A stretch of 64,000 nucleotides of DNA, taken from positions 9,887 through 73,886 of the forward strand of contig MNCI01015530.1 in assembly GCA_015680685.1 (NCBI GenBank), given 5' to 3'. Every line of letters begins with the position of its first letter. Position 1 is the stretch's first letter. The DNA is from Gnetum montanum (lineage: Eukaryota > Streptophyta > Gnetopsida > Gnetales > Gnetaceae). Position numbers and translations under genes: made by a program. Of this stretch, positions 1-11,399 are shown piece by piece. Below the pieces are notes generated by a model. That model saw only the letters and a program-made list of their open reading frames with translations, searched no databases and was not told the origin of the DNA.

Positions 1-591
1 TTCTATCATGCAATAAGAACAATAAGAGCAATCTAAAAATCCCAAAATTACTTGCCAAGCATGATACTATCTAAACCACTTGCTAAACAATTTAAATAAA
101 ATAAAAAAAGCATAACTCACAGGACTATGACAAAGAAGCTGAAATGTTGTCTGTAACAAGTCATCTTACAAGCAATCTTTCACAATGTCTTCTTTTCCAA
201 TGCTTTTCCCTTTCCTTAGCCACCAAGCCCCAAAGTGAAACCCCCCTAGTGAGACCCCCCTCTTTTCCTTCCTACCCTTGAAGCCCTTTTATAGGGTCTC
301 ATAGATAGTTGGGTAAGTTACAAACATTTTGGGTGGTTATAACCACCATAGAGATAAAAAAGCTGCAATTGACAAGTGTTCCATTCAGTTGCCAAGTGGT
401 CACCATGGAGATAAAAAAGTTGTAGTTGACAAGTGTCCTTTATAGTGGTTACAACATTATAGAAAATTAGTTATAACTACCATAGGAGGTTATCACTTCT
501 ATAAGAAGTTATTATTACTATAAAAATACAAAAGTCACTTGTTATATGTATATATATTATAGAGTTATTAGGATCTATTGGGGAGTTATAT
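1..591 (-). repeat. Partial LTR (minus strand), truncated by window edge
   Basis: Read on the minus strand, this stretch has a strong TATA box (CTATAAAAG, 286-294). Upstream of it is a U3-like region (about 300-590) with iterated related motifs around GGTTATAACC and short ATCTC-ATGG blocks. A purine-rich, polypurine-tract-like stretch sits just outside the proposed LTR start, at about 592-605. The LTR would begin with TG at 591 and run off the left edge. No protein is recognised in it. The LTR assignment is inferred from architecture only, because no second copy is visible. Confidence 0.45.
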
Positions 592-743
592 CATTAGCCC
601 CTAACTTGATGCTTACACCGTCTTATCTGTATAATTAAGTGATAAACCCATGAAATTAATTCACATTCTGGACCACGTGTGATCTTCATACTTGGTCATA
701 AAGTTGTTAAAAACATTAAATGCTTCCTTGATCTGTGGCATCT

Positions 744-986
744 CTATCTGGCCATGTCTGTGCAGAAGAGAAGAACACCGAAGAATTCCTCCAGAAATGC
801 ATCACACTCATCATTCACGCCGTCGCAATGTTTGTCTTGGAACACCGTGAAGATTGCAGCAAACCTCATAACGCTTTCAATGGCCGGCTCCCTCCACTGC
901 ACCAACATGGCCGGCTGCAGCGTACGCCACCAGTCTTCCAGAAAAGTTTGGGCGTGCCTGCGACACAGAGCTACAAGCTCTTTCAA
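744..986 (-). pseudogene. Fragment resembling condensin subunit CAP-G (N-terminal HEAT region)
   Basis: An 80-residue open frame resembles the N-terminal part of condensin complex subunit 3 (CAP-G), a HEAT-repeat protein of mitotic chromosome condensation. The supporting features are a WREPAIESVMRF-like block followed by an acidic linker and DAFLEEFF, in the order I associate with that family. It is a single short piece, closed by a stop, with no neighbouring exons recognised up to 1649. It could be a gene fragment carried by the element whose LTR lies at 1-591, a lone pseudo-exon, or chance resemblance. The overlapping plus-strand frames at 679-1053 and 735-1001 look like shadows of it. Confidence 0.3.
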
Positions 987-1649
987 CTTTCACGCATGTA
1001 AGGCATATGAGTGCTACACCTCATTCAACATCCACCCTATGCATCATGGATAATCCTCGTCCATGCCGTTGCCATCGAGATGCACTCCGCATTTTCTCGG
1101 ACGTTGCTACTGCTGCTGCTGTGATCATTTTTTATTCTGGTCTAGGGTTTGTTTTGCCATGGCTAACGTTGAAGCTGAAGCTTCTGTGCTGTGCTGCCAA
1201 TGGCGATCGGCTAAAATGGATGTCCCTGCTGTTGTTGCTCTTACTAAGAATCACACAGCTTAAAATTTTTGCTTCCTGATGTTAATGTTAATGAGACGAC
1301 TGTGTGGCGACTGAGAATATGGTATGGATGATGAGACAAACATCCGAAAATATGAGAAGACACGAGAACTTGATTAGAGGAAGTGGCAGCATGTGTGGGA
1401 ATTATGTGTGTGCATGACCCATGAAACAAAACAATAGTCAATTAAGTCCACCCAATTTGCATTTGGACTTCAAACTTCTGAATAACAGGCATTGTAATTT
1501 TGTTTTAATTTCATCTTGCTTTAATTCTCTACATTCGTTTTCTTCTAGATGAAATTGGGTTCTGTTCCATGAAATGGCCAAAATGTGCCAACAAAACAAG
1601 AACTTGAAAATTTTCAAGTCAAAAAATTCATGATGAAAAATTTTGAAAG
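987..1649. other. No recognisable gene; flank of the large Gypsy insertion
   Basis: Short overlapping frames at about 1007-1280 show no family resemblance. The last five bases (GAAAG, 1645-1649) are the left target-site-duplication candidate of the element that follows; the partner at 14976-14980 is AAAAG, a four-of-five match. Confidence 0.5.
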
Positions 1650-2544
1650 TGATGAGCGGCGAGGTACCCCTATGCCAAACAATACGAATCACGGGTGTTC
1701 ACGCGCTACTCAGTTGAGTTCCGCAGACTGCAAGCACTTGCATACACCGAACTCTAGCCAGCAAAACCTTAGTTAGAATGGTCGTTGTCTTCCCAACCTC
1801 ACTTGTGATATTCTAAAGTGATGGTTAAGTGAGATTGAGGAAAATGATTTTTATTGGTTTTCTTTTTATCTTTTAAAGTCTAATTATTTAATTGTAGGAA
1901 ATAGAAAGTTGTGTAAATTATAATTGTTCTACTCTATCGCTTAACTCTCCCTAGCATAAGCAATCGATCCCATCTTCCGTGCACATCTTGAGCATACCAT
2001 AGCCAGTGCTGTGTTACCAGACATTAAGCGTCACTGAGTTACCAAGTGTTTGATATATGTTCGAGATGGTCATGCCTATGGTTCTCATAAAATATGAAAG
2101 GAAAATAACAGTAAAGTCATAACAATAAAAGCTTCTGAAATTATTAAACTGTTGAAATATTAAACTATTAAAATTCTTAAGTGATTAAATCCAAATGCTA
2201 CAAGGAATGCTCAAAAAGCTTTTCTTTATTACCGATCATGCCAATGGGTTCAGGTACATTAGCGCTTGAATAAAAAGCCATACACCTTTCTCACACCTGC
2301 TGTGAGCACTTGGAAAATATTCTAACTCTTACGGGAACAAACTACAAGAATTTGGCTACAACTACTCCAAAAGATGCCATAAATGCTGCAGGTGTGCGCA
2401 TATTTATAGTAAGAGACAAACTTTACGTTAACGGGGTTGCGTTAACGCATGGACAAATACATCAATGGGGTCACGTCAACGTGGCCGTGTCAACGAGGCT
2501 TCATTAATGCTGCCTAGTCGATGTATCAATTGAACACTTCATCA
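1650..2544 (-). repeat. 3' LTR of the 13.3 kb Gypsy element
   Basis: It pairs with 14081-14975 along its whole length. On the minus strand it starts TGATGAAGTG, and its U3 carries an array of CGTTAACG/CGTCAACG-like motifs (about 2425-2500). A TATA box (CTATAAATA, 2401-2409) follows, and the LTR ends at CTCATCA. The same LTR family recurs as a plus-strand solo LTR near 58.5-59.4 kb. Confidence 0.92.
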
Positions 2545-2560
2545 TACTCCCACGGCTAAG
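2545..2560 (-). promoter_or_regulatory. Polypurine tract next to the 3' LTR
   Basis: The minus strand reads CCGTGGGAGTA immediately before the LTR start. It is short and imperfect but in the exact position expected for plus-strand DNA priming. A closely similar sequence occurs internally at 7714-7736. Confidence 0.6.
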
Positions 2561-2699
2561 TGAAAACTCATCCTCAATTTTATTACAATTTGGAAGGTAT
2601 GAAGTTATTGATAATACACATGACAAAACACGTTTACACACACACTGACTCTATTAATGTACCAAGTGCTCAGGTGTACGAAAAAAAATAAATTACAAA

Positions 2700-5647
2700 A
2701 TTGTGTTGTTTAGAGACAAAATTGAACACCCTACCAAAAAAAGCTAAAGTTGCTAGAGAAGGTCACACTGTCCCTGGTGGTGGTGGATTTGACGGGCCTT
2801 CACCAGCGTCTGGTGCATGTGGCTATTGTGGATTCGATGACGGTTGCCCTGCAGTAGTTGCAAATTCTAGAGGCAATCGACAAGCCTCCAACAATGCCCT
2901 TAGTTTATCTTCTTTGCTCCTAGGATCGTTCACTATCCAAGTAGCTTTACCAATGTGTGCCAGAATAGGAACATCCAAAGGACATGGAAGTGCAGGAAAG
3001 AGTTCCTTCAAATTGACAAACCAAGCAGCGAATTGTTTTCGTTCGATATCAAACGTTCAGATTGATGTCTGCAACTGTTGGTAGTCATTCATTCATTAGG
3101 CCAAGTTCTCTACAACCACACATTGTCCTTCAAAATGGATGCAAAGAACTTCGAGTTTCACATTTACTGTTTCTAACTTTTGTTTTGTCTCTTTATGCGT
3201 TTGGAACTCTCCCTCATATAAAGAATATGAGGTGGCCACTTGCTTTTCTAGGTTAGATCATGGCCTTCTAGCTATTAGCATAACTAGGTTTGCATAATGG
3301 AGATTCGCTAACTCCATGTATTCTATCATTTCTTCAATTTGTAGCTCCTTGAGGCAAATCTCAACTTGGTGGTAGGCATTCAAGACATCGAAGATGGGCT
3401 ACCACACCTCACCTCCTTCCCACAGTTGCTAGAGTGCTTGGTTCATTTTAGCCTTTGTAACTTAAATCTCTTTTTCATTTACTTCTTTTTGCAATTCCAC
3501 TTGATCCCTATAGTGATATTTAACTCATTCAAATTTAAGGGCCTCATTTTTCCAAGCAACGATTTCAATTGCTGATTTTTTTCGCAAGGCTTAAACTTCC
3601 TCCATATATACATTACGATTTTCAGCTGCCAATCTCCTCACATCAATGTTTACCTTGGCTAGCTCCTCATGCTATTGATGGATGAAGTCTTTCATGTGTT
3701 GATTCTCAACACCAACATTGCACAAGCAATGAACTTCTGTAGTCAGCTTGACATTCTCTTGGCAAACCTCTGCCAAGTCCTTGTTTATATGGTAAGCATG
3801 GGCATCTATTAAGGCCTCGTCAAAGATTGCTGACTCTCACTCACCCTCAATCGTCTGAATTTTGGTTTGGAGCTATTGAAAAGCTTCATCCTTGGTGAGT
3901 TCACGGTTGAGGAGAGCTGGATCAACAAGTTGGACCCTTAATTGGGCAACTTCCACCACCAAGCATTGATGATTTGCTTGTGCTGCTTCAAGTTGCCCCT
4001 CCAAAATGAGGCACTTGCCCCTTGTTGAAAGAAGCTCCGACTGGGTCACAGTAATGTTGTCCGAAAGATCAAAGACATCTGGAAGTGATTGCCCAATTCT
4101 CACTAGTCAGTCTAACAACTCTTCATGTTGGGATGCATTGATTTTGCTACATGAAGTTCCTGTGGACGTCTGTACATCTCCAAGTCTGTGTACATCCGGT
4201 ACAAGCATCATAGGTGCATTAAGGATCATAGAAATTATGTCAACAACCACTTCAGCCGCAACTTCTTGTCCCTAGTGTTGCATTACCAGGACAGTCGCCC
4301 CCTCTCCATCCTCCAAGCACATCGAAAAAGTAGTGGCATTTCCTGAAATTTCAGGAAATAACTATTAGGTGGACACTATTACTTCTTGGACACTGGGATC
4401 AATTCTAGCAAGCACTTGCACTCGGGTGACAGAAAACATCGACCCTACTCTCTCTAGTAGACTCACCGATTGAGCCACTTGCTTAAGATGGCTCATCACA
4501 GGGTGATAGGCTGAAGGGTCTTCTCCTTCACTAGTTCCTACTAATCGCTCTTGTTGGCTCAAGAGCAATTTTTGGATCTCGTGTATGTGTTCTGTGATTA
4601 TTTGTGAGCCCAACCTTGTTGTTTGTGCAGGCAATGGAGGTGGTTGCTACTCTTCCCTGACTTGTGTTGCGGCCAAAGTCTTGTCCTTCATCATCTCTTG
4701 CCACGAGGCAATTGGGGCATGATGATGTGTGTCATTGGCATATCGTGCTATCCTTGCCCATTTGCATAGTTTTCTGATTAAGCAGGGAAAGGGTAGAGCT
4801 CGTCTTCCATGTTTGTTTTCAACAAATCTCTTCTCAATCTCTAAGAAAAGCAATTGTGGAAGGTTGATGGGTAACATTCCACTTAGAGTGACACATGCAC
4901 AAGTAAAGAAGGCAATGATTTTGCTAGGTCTTACCATTGGATTCATGTGGAAAGTTATGATTTTTGAATAAACCCTCTCTACGGTGGTTAGGGTGCCAAA
5001 CTCCTTACGTTCTATCCCATAGCACCGCCAAATTCACTCCCCTTTTACCTTGGGGTTTGCTTGTTTGGGAATCTCCACCATGTTAACTCTAGTCTCTAGT
5101 AACCCTAGAGCTTATGCAATTGCTTTGACAAAGTAAGAGACATAAATGTCTTTGATTCTTACTTTGGACCTTGGTTGCCAATTTGTCCAAAAGAGGTAAG
5201 TTTCTCCTAGGTACCATTCACCACTAGATGTGATGATTGGCCACATAAGAGAATTTTGCAGTTGGGTTCTAACTTTTTCTGGCGCATTTTCTAGAAATGG
5301 TCCAAAGTTTAACTCCTAAAGGACCATTCGTTGTAGCTCCCCCTCAGCTTAATAGCATCAATACAAGCTTGGGTTAGGGTGACCTCAAGCCATGGCGCTA
5401 CCACACGAGTCTTGTCCCTTTGCGATTGTTCACCAGGGACGTCCACTTCAGGAATTTGACAAATAAATTCCATGTTAAGTTCTTCGTAGAGGGACCAGTT
5501 GTGTGTGAGCCCTCTGCATGCTCTGGAGGTTGTGTGCCTCGTCCTCTTCCTATTCTTGGTCACTTGTCCCTTGGTTGGGACAATCCTTCTCCCCTTGGAT
5601 GCCTTGGTTTAGGTACCATCTACAAACACAACATAATCATGAATTAA
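2700..5647 (-). pseudogene. Broken 3' ORF: plant transposon (Transposase_32-like) domain plus coiled coil
   Basis: Several minus-strand frames (5563-5309, 4946-4647, 4634-4365, 4103-3873, 3011-2823) and the sequence between them read as one damaged protein. The piece at 4647-4946 (LSGMLPINLPQLLFLEI, then an FPCLIRKLC-like end) resembles the C-terminal half of the plant transposon protein domain often found near Athila-type elements. It is followed by a long Gln/Glu/Leu-rich coiled-coil stretch and a Pro/Ser-rich end near 2800. It lies after integrase, where env-like ORFs sit. No signal peptide or clear transmembrane helix is visible, so I do not call it an envelope protein. A paralogous ORF occurs at 27190-29909 in the second Gypsy element. 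Function is unknown. Confidence 0.65.
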
Positions 5648-6039
5648 AATGTGTATAAATTGTTCAAAATGGCAATCATACACCTTTTCATTTTGACCAA
5701 GCTATGATAATGACATGTGCATCCTATTAGGTTCCCTGAAGTGTAGTTGAGGGGTTACAAAAATAATAAAACATAATGAGTCGTAATTTATAGTGTTGTT
5801 TTTGTTTTTCCCTTGTCTGTTCCCTAAGAGGTGTTAAGCCTTTGATAATTATTATAATAATTATAGACCTCACCCCCCCCCCCACCCCACAATGAAGAGC
5901 ATACCTATGGTTGCGAAAGAGGAAAAGGATGGGTAGATTGGGACACGCGGTAGGAAAAGTAGGTGCGTGGAAAGAAGACATGATGCAGAAAAATGGAAAA
6001 AATCCCCTAGCTGTGTGCACAAATGGACAACGTTCAAAG

Positions 6040-6160
6040 GTGCAACGTGGGTATATATAGTATTTTTGCCATGCGTCGACGGGGCCACGTAAACGAGGCT
6101 ACGTAAACATAGGTGGATGTGTATACAAGGCCTAGTTGATGCAGTTGTGCTACAAATGTT
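6040..6160 (-). promoter_or_regulatory. Internal U3-like promoter upstream of the 3' ORF
   Basis: This segment repeats the promoter half of the element's own LTR. On the minus strand, a GCATCAACTAGGCC-like start leads into CGTTTACG/CGTCGACG motif repeats (about 6070-6115) and then a TATA box (CTATATATA, 6052-6060). The LTR has the same order with a CTATAAATA box. It lies about 400-490 bp upstream of the first piece of the 3' ORF and on the same strand. This suggests, but does not prove, a separate transcript for that ORF. Confidence 0.55.
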
Positions 6161-8050
6161 GACCTATGTTGACCGTTAAAGAAAAAGTCCAAAGCTGTGA
6201 ATTGGAGCATAACATGGGGGTGATTCGAGGTCGCAAAGACTAGAGAATGGTATGTGTGAAAGAGGAAGGAAGATTGTAACTAGAAGAAGAGTCAAAATGA
6301 GGAGAATATCATAGTATGGAACTTTTCAGATGAGGGACCGTGCGATGGTTAGCACAAAAACAATCAACCAACCATATCAAGGGAATAGGAGATTAACAAA
6401 CAGAACCAAAGGATATGCAAGTGGGTCCTCCCCATAGCAGGCGGTAGCCTTAGTAGCCCTTGCATATCATCAACACAGGAGTATGTGGGCTCTATAGTTA
6501 ATTAATGATAACTACGAGTTAATACCCAAATCCATGAGAACCAACCAAAGAATTAGAAGTTCTAGCAGAGCATGATAGACATTCAAGACATAGAACCGGT
6601 AGTGAGGTGAATAATGGGAAGCAAATGATGAAGAGAAGAGGGAGTGAGATGGAATTCCTAATGTTTGTCACATGAAATCCCTTGTGAAGTGTGTAATTAA
6701 GTGACCCAGTAGGATCCATCCTTAGTCTAAACCCAAAACCAACCATGTTCAGTGACATCACATCAACATTTGAAGACTAGTCTATCCCCTTGGGGCACAA
6801 GAATGCTCCCACAAACAACCACCACTCTTACATGAGTAACCGAGAGGAAGTAAAAAATGGGCTGAGTTAGACGAGACAAAGCAAGTCCCATAACTAGTGC
6901 TTATAGTCTATTAGAGGTGGTCTAAGGGGTGTGCTTTGAATTCCCATGTGTTTGTTTTTTTGTTTCTGGAAACCACACCATGCAAAGATCCATGCATTTT
7001 CACATGCATTTGGCCAAGGGGTGTGCTTTGAATCCTCATCGTTTTGTTTTGTTTTGTTTTTTTTTTTTTGGTTGAGGACCACACCATGCAAGGAAAAATT
7101 GCCATGTAACTTCTAGTTAGGAGAGGATATGGAGTGGTAAGAAGTCTGTGAGGATACACACTCATATGCAAGGGAATAGAAAAGTATGAAGAATGTTGCA
7201 TTCCCCTTGAAGTCACACCCTGTTCAAACCATTGGATCCTTCTCAATTCTAGAAATTACGCAAGTCATGAATTAATTAAAGCTGTTTTTAATTGAAAGGG
7301 ATTGCATGTTTCCAAAATAAGGAAAACCATGGAATGGGTGGATGGGTGGATGACGTGGACTCACTACCTGTTACATGAAATGAGAGTTTAACATGACTGG
7401 CTAGAACAACAATGCAAAGGCAGGGGCTAGATATAATAGGTGGACCATATCATGGAACCCATCGCAAAGAGAAACAACTGCACCAGTACATCTTATGACA
7501 ATAATACAGCTTATTAGTGAAAAGTATAAAACGACTAGAAGATCAGCCTATACACACACATATAAAAATAAACAAATAAATAGATAAGTAAAGAAAGAAA
7601 GAAAAAGTAATCAAGAATGGAAAACGTACAAACAATGTTGTAAAACAAAAATGTGTAAAACAAAAACTTGCAAAAACAACTGAGGAGTCAGTAGAATTGA
7701 TTAACATGGAAGGTGATCTCCCCCATGACTAAGTTGAGAGGAGGAGATCCAAATAATGGAACGGGGTTGGCTGTGTGATGAGAGGGTAGTGGCACTGGTT
7801 CATTGGAGTTTGTGGAAGGGTTTTAATTATTGCATATTAACTAACTGTGTTTTTGTGGGATCCTCAAGTTTGTGTATAAGCAAGGCCCCAGACGGAAAGG
7901 TTTCAAAAAAAATATAAGGTCCCTCCTACAGTGTTTGAAACTTAGTATGTTGCGGTACATGTGTGGGATTCTAGTAGGGTACCTTATCTCCACGTCAACA
8001 TGTTACCTTTGAATCCTAAGATCATGACATTTTTTATTATAGGCCTTGTG
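6161..8050 (-). other. Long untranslated spacer between integrase and 3' ORF
   Basis: No coding signal is recognised here. It includes T-rich runs near 6950-7075, two copies of a phrase around AAGGGGTGTGCTTTGAAT (about 6926 and 7016), and the internal polypurine motif at 7714-7736. Such long spacers are usual in large Gypsy elements. Confidence 0.6.
7714..7736 (-). promoter_or_regulatory. Internal polypurine-tract-like motif
   Basis: The minus strand reads ACTTAGTCATGGGGGAGATC. It resembles the terminal polypurine tract next to the 3' LTR, and the same phrase occurs at 26998-27022 in the second element at the equivalent position between the pol region and the 3' ORF. It may be a second plus-strand priming site or a relic of a former element end. 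Confidence 0.45.
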
Positions 8051-10523
8051 GATTTCATTTGATGATAGGGCTACTAGTCGATTCTCATCTAGCACATTCA
8101 AGTTGATGAGTCGTTCTCATTGTGCTAGTGATAAGTCAAGACCCAAGTCACTAGCGGTAGATAGTATTCGGAGTTTTTCTTGAACTAGAAGTTTCGGTAG
8201 TTTCCCGTACACTAACTCGTAAGGAGAATAGCCTATAGGAAGTTTCCATGTGGAGCGATAGGCCCAGAGGACATCATTAAGTTTTGTGCTCCAATCCCTC
8301 CTATATTTGCTAATGGTCCTAGTTAGCATTTTGGTAATCTCCCTATTGGTGACTTCGGCTTGCCCGTTGGCTTGGGGGTGATAAGGTGTTGTAAATTCAT
8401 GTTTGACCCCTAAGTGTTGCATAAGTTTACAAAAAGTAGTGCCCATGATATGAGTTCCGTTGTTAGAAATGAGTGCACATGGCATCCCAAACCTATTCAC
8501 AATTTGTTGTTGGACAAACCATGTGACTATGTTTGAGGAATAGTCGGTGACGGCTACCACATCTGCCCACCTAGTATAATAGTCTACAGTGACGATGATG
8601 TACGCCTTCCCGTTGGACATGGGTGTGATGGGACCCATGAAGTCGATGCCCCAAATATCGAAGGGTTCCAATGGTTGGATCCACTGTTGGGATCCCTCCA
8701 TTCATGTTATCATCCCACCATCTCTTTGACATCGTTCACAGGAGCGAGTGAACCATTACGCATCTTTGAAGTGTATGGGCCAGTAATATCCTACAAGCAG
8801 GATCTTAATGGTTGTGCGTCATCCAGCATAGTGGCCCCCCACAAGGGCCCTTGTGAGCATCTTGGAGGACACGCAATGTATCCACATCAGGGATGCACCA
8901 TTGAACTAAGCCATCCGCACACACCTTGTAAAGGTGTCCATTAATTTCCATGAAGTGCTTGGCCTTGTGAAGAAATTGCTGCTTCTTCCGATGATCCCAC
9001 TCTTTTGGTAATTCTTATGTTGAGAGATAGGTGAGGATGTCACTAAACCAAGTTGATCCTATGGCCATCTCCTTATCGATTGCTCCAATGAAGAGGAGTT
9101 TGTCTAGAAATTGATCGGAGAGTGGCTCCTCCTCCTCTATGTCATCCCATCCTAACCGAGATAAGTGATCAACAACCACATTCTCAGTTCCCTTCCTATC
9201 TACCATAGTAAGGTTAAATTCCTAAAGGATCACAAGCCACCGTATGATACGGGGACTCACCATTGGTTTGTTCATCAGGAACCAGATGGCAGTGTGGTCA
9301 GTATGTACAGACACCTTTTACTCGAGCACATAGTGTCGAAATTTTTCCAAGGCGAACACCACCGCCATTAATTCCTTTTTGATGGTGGTGTAGTTGAGCT
9401 GAGCACCCACAATGCTTTGGCTTGCATAGTGGATATAATATGGACATCTCTGGTCATCCAACTATGTAAGCACAACTCCCAATGCATAATTAGATGCATC
9501 CATCATGATATGAAAAGCTCTGGACTAGTCGGGTGCTCGTAGAATTGGAGTTTCTATGAGTTTCTGTTTGAGTATTTGGAATGCAGATTAGCATTCCCTG
9601 GTCTAGACAAATGGAGCATATTTCTTTGTTAGCTCCACCAATGGCTTGGCGATCTTTGAGAAATTCTTGATGAAGCGTCGGTAATAACCAGTGTGGCCAA
9701 GCAATGACCGAACATCTTTTACAGTACTTGGTTGATTGGTGATTCCTTGGATGATTATGATTTTCTTAGAATCTACACTAATCTCTGCTTGTGAAATGCG
9801 ATGCCCCAAAACAATGCCCTCTTGGACCATCAAGTGGCTCTTTTGCCAATTGAGCCGTAAATTTATTTTCACACATCTTTTTAAAACTTGCTTAAGGCAG
9901 TCCAAGGCTTGTTCAAATGTTGCTCCATAGGTAGAGAAGTCATCCATGGAGACTTCTACCCCATTGCCAATTTGTTACTGAAAGATGCTAAGGACAAGGC
10001 ATTGGAAGGTTGTAGGTGCATTACATAGGCCAAAGGGCATCTTCTTATATGCAAAAGTTCCCTAGGGACTTGTAAATGTTGTCTTGGCCTGGTCTTCGGG
10101 TGTGATTTGAATTTGGTAATAGCCACTATAACCATCCAAAAAGTTATAGTAATAATGACCTGCAATAGTATCCAATACTTGATCCACAAACAGAAGTGGG
10201 AAGTGATCCTTGAAGGTCGCCATGTTTAGTAGTCAGAAATCTATACAGATCCTCTATTTGCCATCCTTCTTTGGTACAATAATGAGTGGGTTGACCCATT
10301 CGCTATCTAAAATGGAATAGATGAACCCTACTTTTAACAATTGTACAATTTCATCCATGACAACTTGCTTTAGTTTGGGGTTTAACTGTCTTTGTGGTTG
10401 TCGTCGTGGCTTCATGAAGGAGTTGATATAGATCCGGTGTTGGCATACCCGAGGGTCAACTCCCGTCAATTCATGATATGACCACGCAAAAGCAACCATC
10501 CATTTGTTTACCATTTTTAGCAA
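8050..10523 (-). pseudogene. Gypsy pol: reverse transcriptase, RNase H, integrase (broken)
   Basis: Reading from 10523 downward, RT begins at the block with EWVNPLIIVPKKDGK and continues through a PFGLCNAPTTFQR block to the catalytic MDDF (about 9936-9956). The RT thumb region ([19 protein letters not shown]) lies at about 9640-9700. RNase H follows (MDASNYALG, then NYTTIKKELMAVVFALEKF; about 9550-9330). Integrase has a CxxC zinc region near 8740 and a core starting at about 8690: GIDFMGP carries the first acidic residue, the second motif reads ISNNGTH where the usual form is ISDNGTH, and the HPQANGQAE block keeps the Glu. Stops and frameshifts lie at about 10190, 9600, 9230-9330 and 8700-8990, so no intact polyprotein is possible. 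Frames 8117-8701, 9603-9947, 9956-10189 and 10254-10523 are the open pieces. Confidence 0.93.
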
Positions 10524-10843
10524 TTTCTTCTTTTGCTTGAGAGCAAGAGTGGCATTGATGATTACCAGCTTGCCATTCTACAAGAATGCATATTCCAGAT
10601 TGGCCATAAGGTTTTCAATTCCAAGGGCTTCTATTGAAAGCTTTCAGGGATCTGTAGCTTTCCACAATTATCACTGTCATCAATAGTGGAGACTTGTTGA
10701 TGGACCTTTTCCAATTTTTCCATGCTTTTTATATAGGCACATACAAGGCCCTCAAATGGTTCCATGCATAAAGTGCTACTATTAGAGTCAGCGGTCAACC
10801 ACTAGGTGCCTTCATGATTCATGGTTGCTGCATATAGGCATCG

Positions 10844-11317
10844 TTAAACTTGTGATTCTTTGGCACACCAACTACATGCTTGAATGGATGTCCACTTAGC
10901 AGACCAAAGTTGCTGCACACAATTGCACCCTGAGTCACTATAAGTGATGCATGAAACACGCTTCTTCTCGATCTTCCCAAAAGGAATTTCTTTTGAAATT
11001 TCAAGGGAAAGATCTCGGAGTCCCAATTGTGTGTCCACCATGCTGAGCCAGGCTCTCCCCATTATGATTGGGAAATTCCCCTTGCAATTATCAACCCAGA
11101 TAACCAGGAAGTCAGCAGGATAGGACCACCCACAAATGGTGGTCATGATATCTTCTGCCAATCCCAAAGGAACAATTATGGATTGGTCTGCCAACTCGAG
11201 CCAAATGTTGCTTTTCTTCATCGAGGGTAGGTTCCAAGTCTTGTATATATCATGTGAAATCAAATTGACACCTGACCCCAAATCCAAGAGTGCTATGCAT
11301 GGCTCGTTTCCTGCCAC
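10844..11317 (-). pseudogene. Gypsy aspartic protease domain
   Basis: A 157-residue open stretch on the minus strand carries ALLDLGSGVNLIS near its N-terminus. This matches the D-L-G-A-S-x-N-L motif of plant Gypsy proteases of the Athila/Tat type, with the catalytic Asp kept. A second conserved patch (FPIIMGRAWLSMVD) lies about 80 residues later. It sits between gag and reverse transcriptase as expected. The related protease at about 23040-23564 has a more degraded active-site motif. Confidence 0.85.
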
Positions 11318-11399
11318 TTGACGAGATATGAGGGGACTCTCGGAATTAGTTAATTTTCGAGGAAGATGACCTACCTTTATCTAGTTTTTCACAACGTGT

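Noticed and set aside
4006-4275. Plus-strand 89-codon frame
   Set aside because: Antisense shadow of the Gypsy 3' ORF on the minus strand.
2700-5647. Retroviral-type envelope gene
   Set aside because: No signal peptide, no transmembrane helix and no surface-protein pattern; the sequence is a plant transposon domain plus coiled coil.
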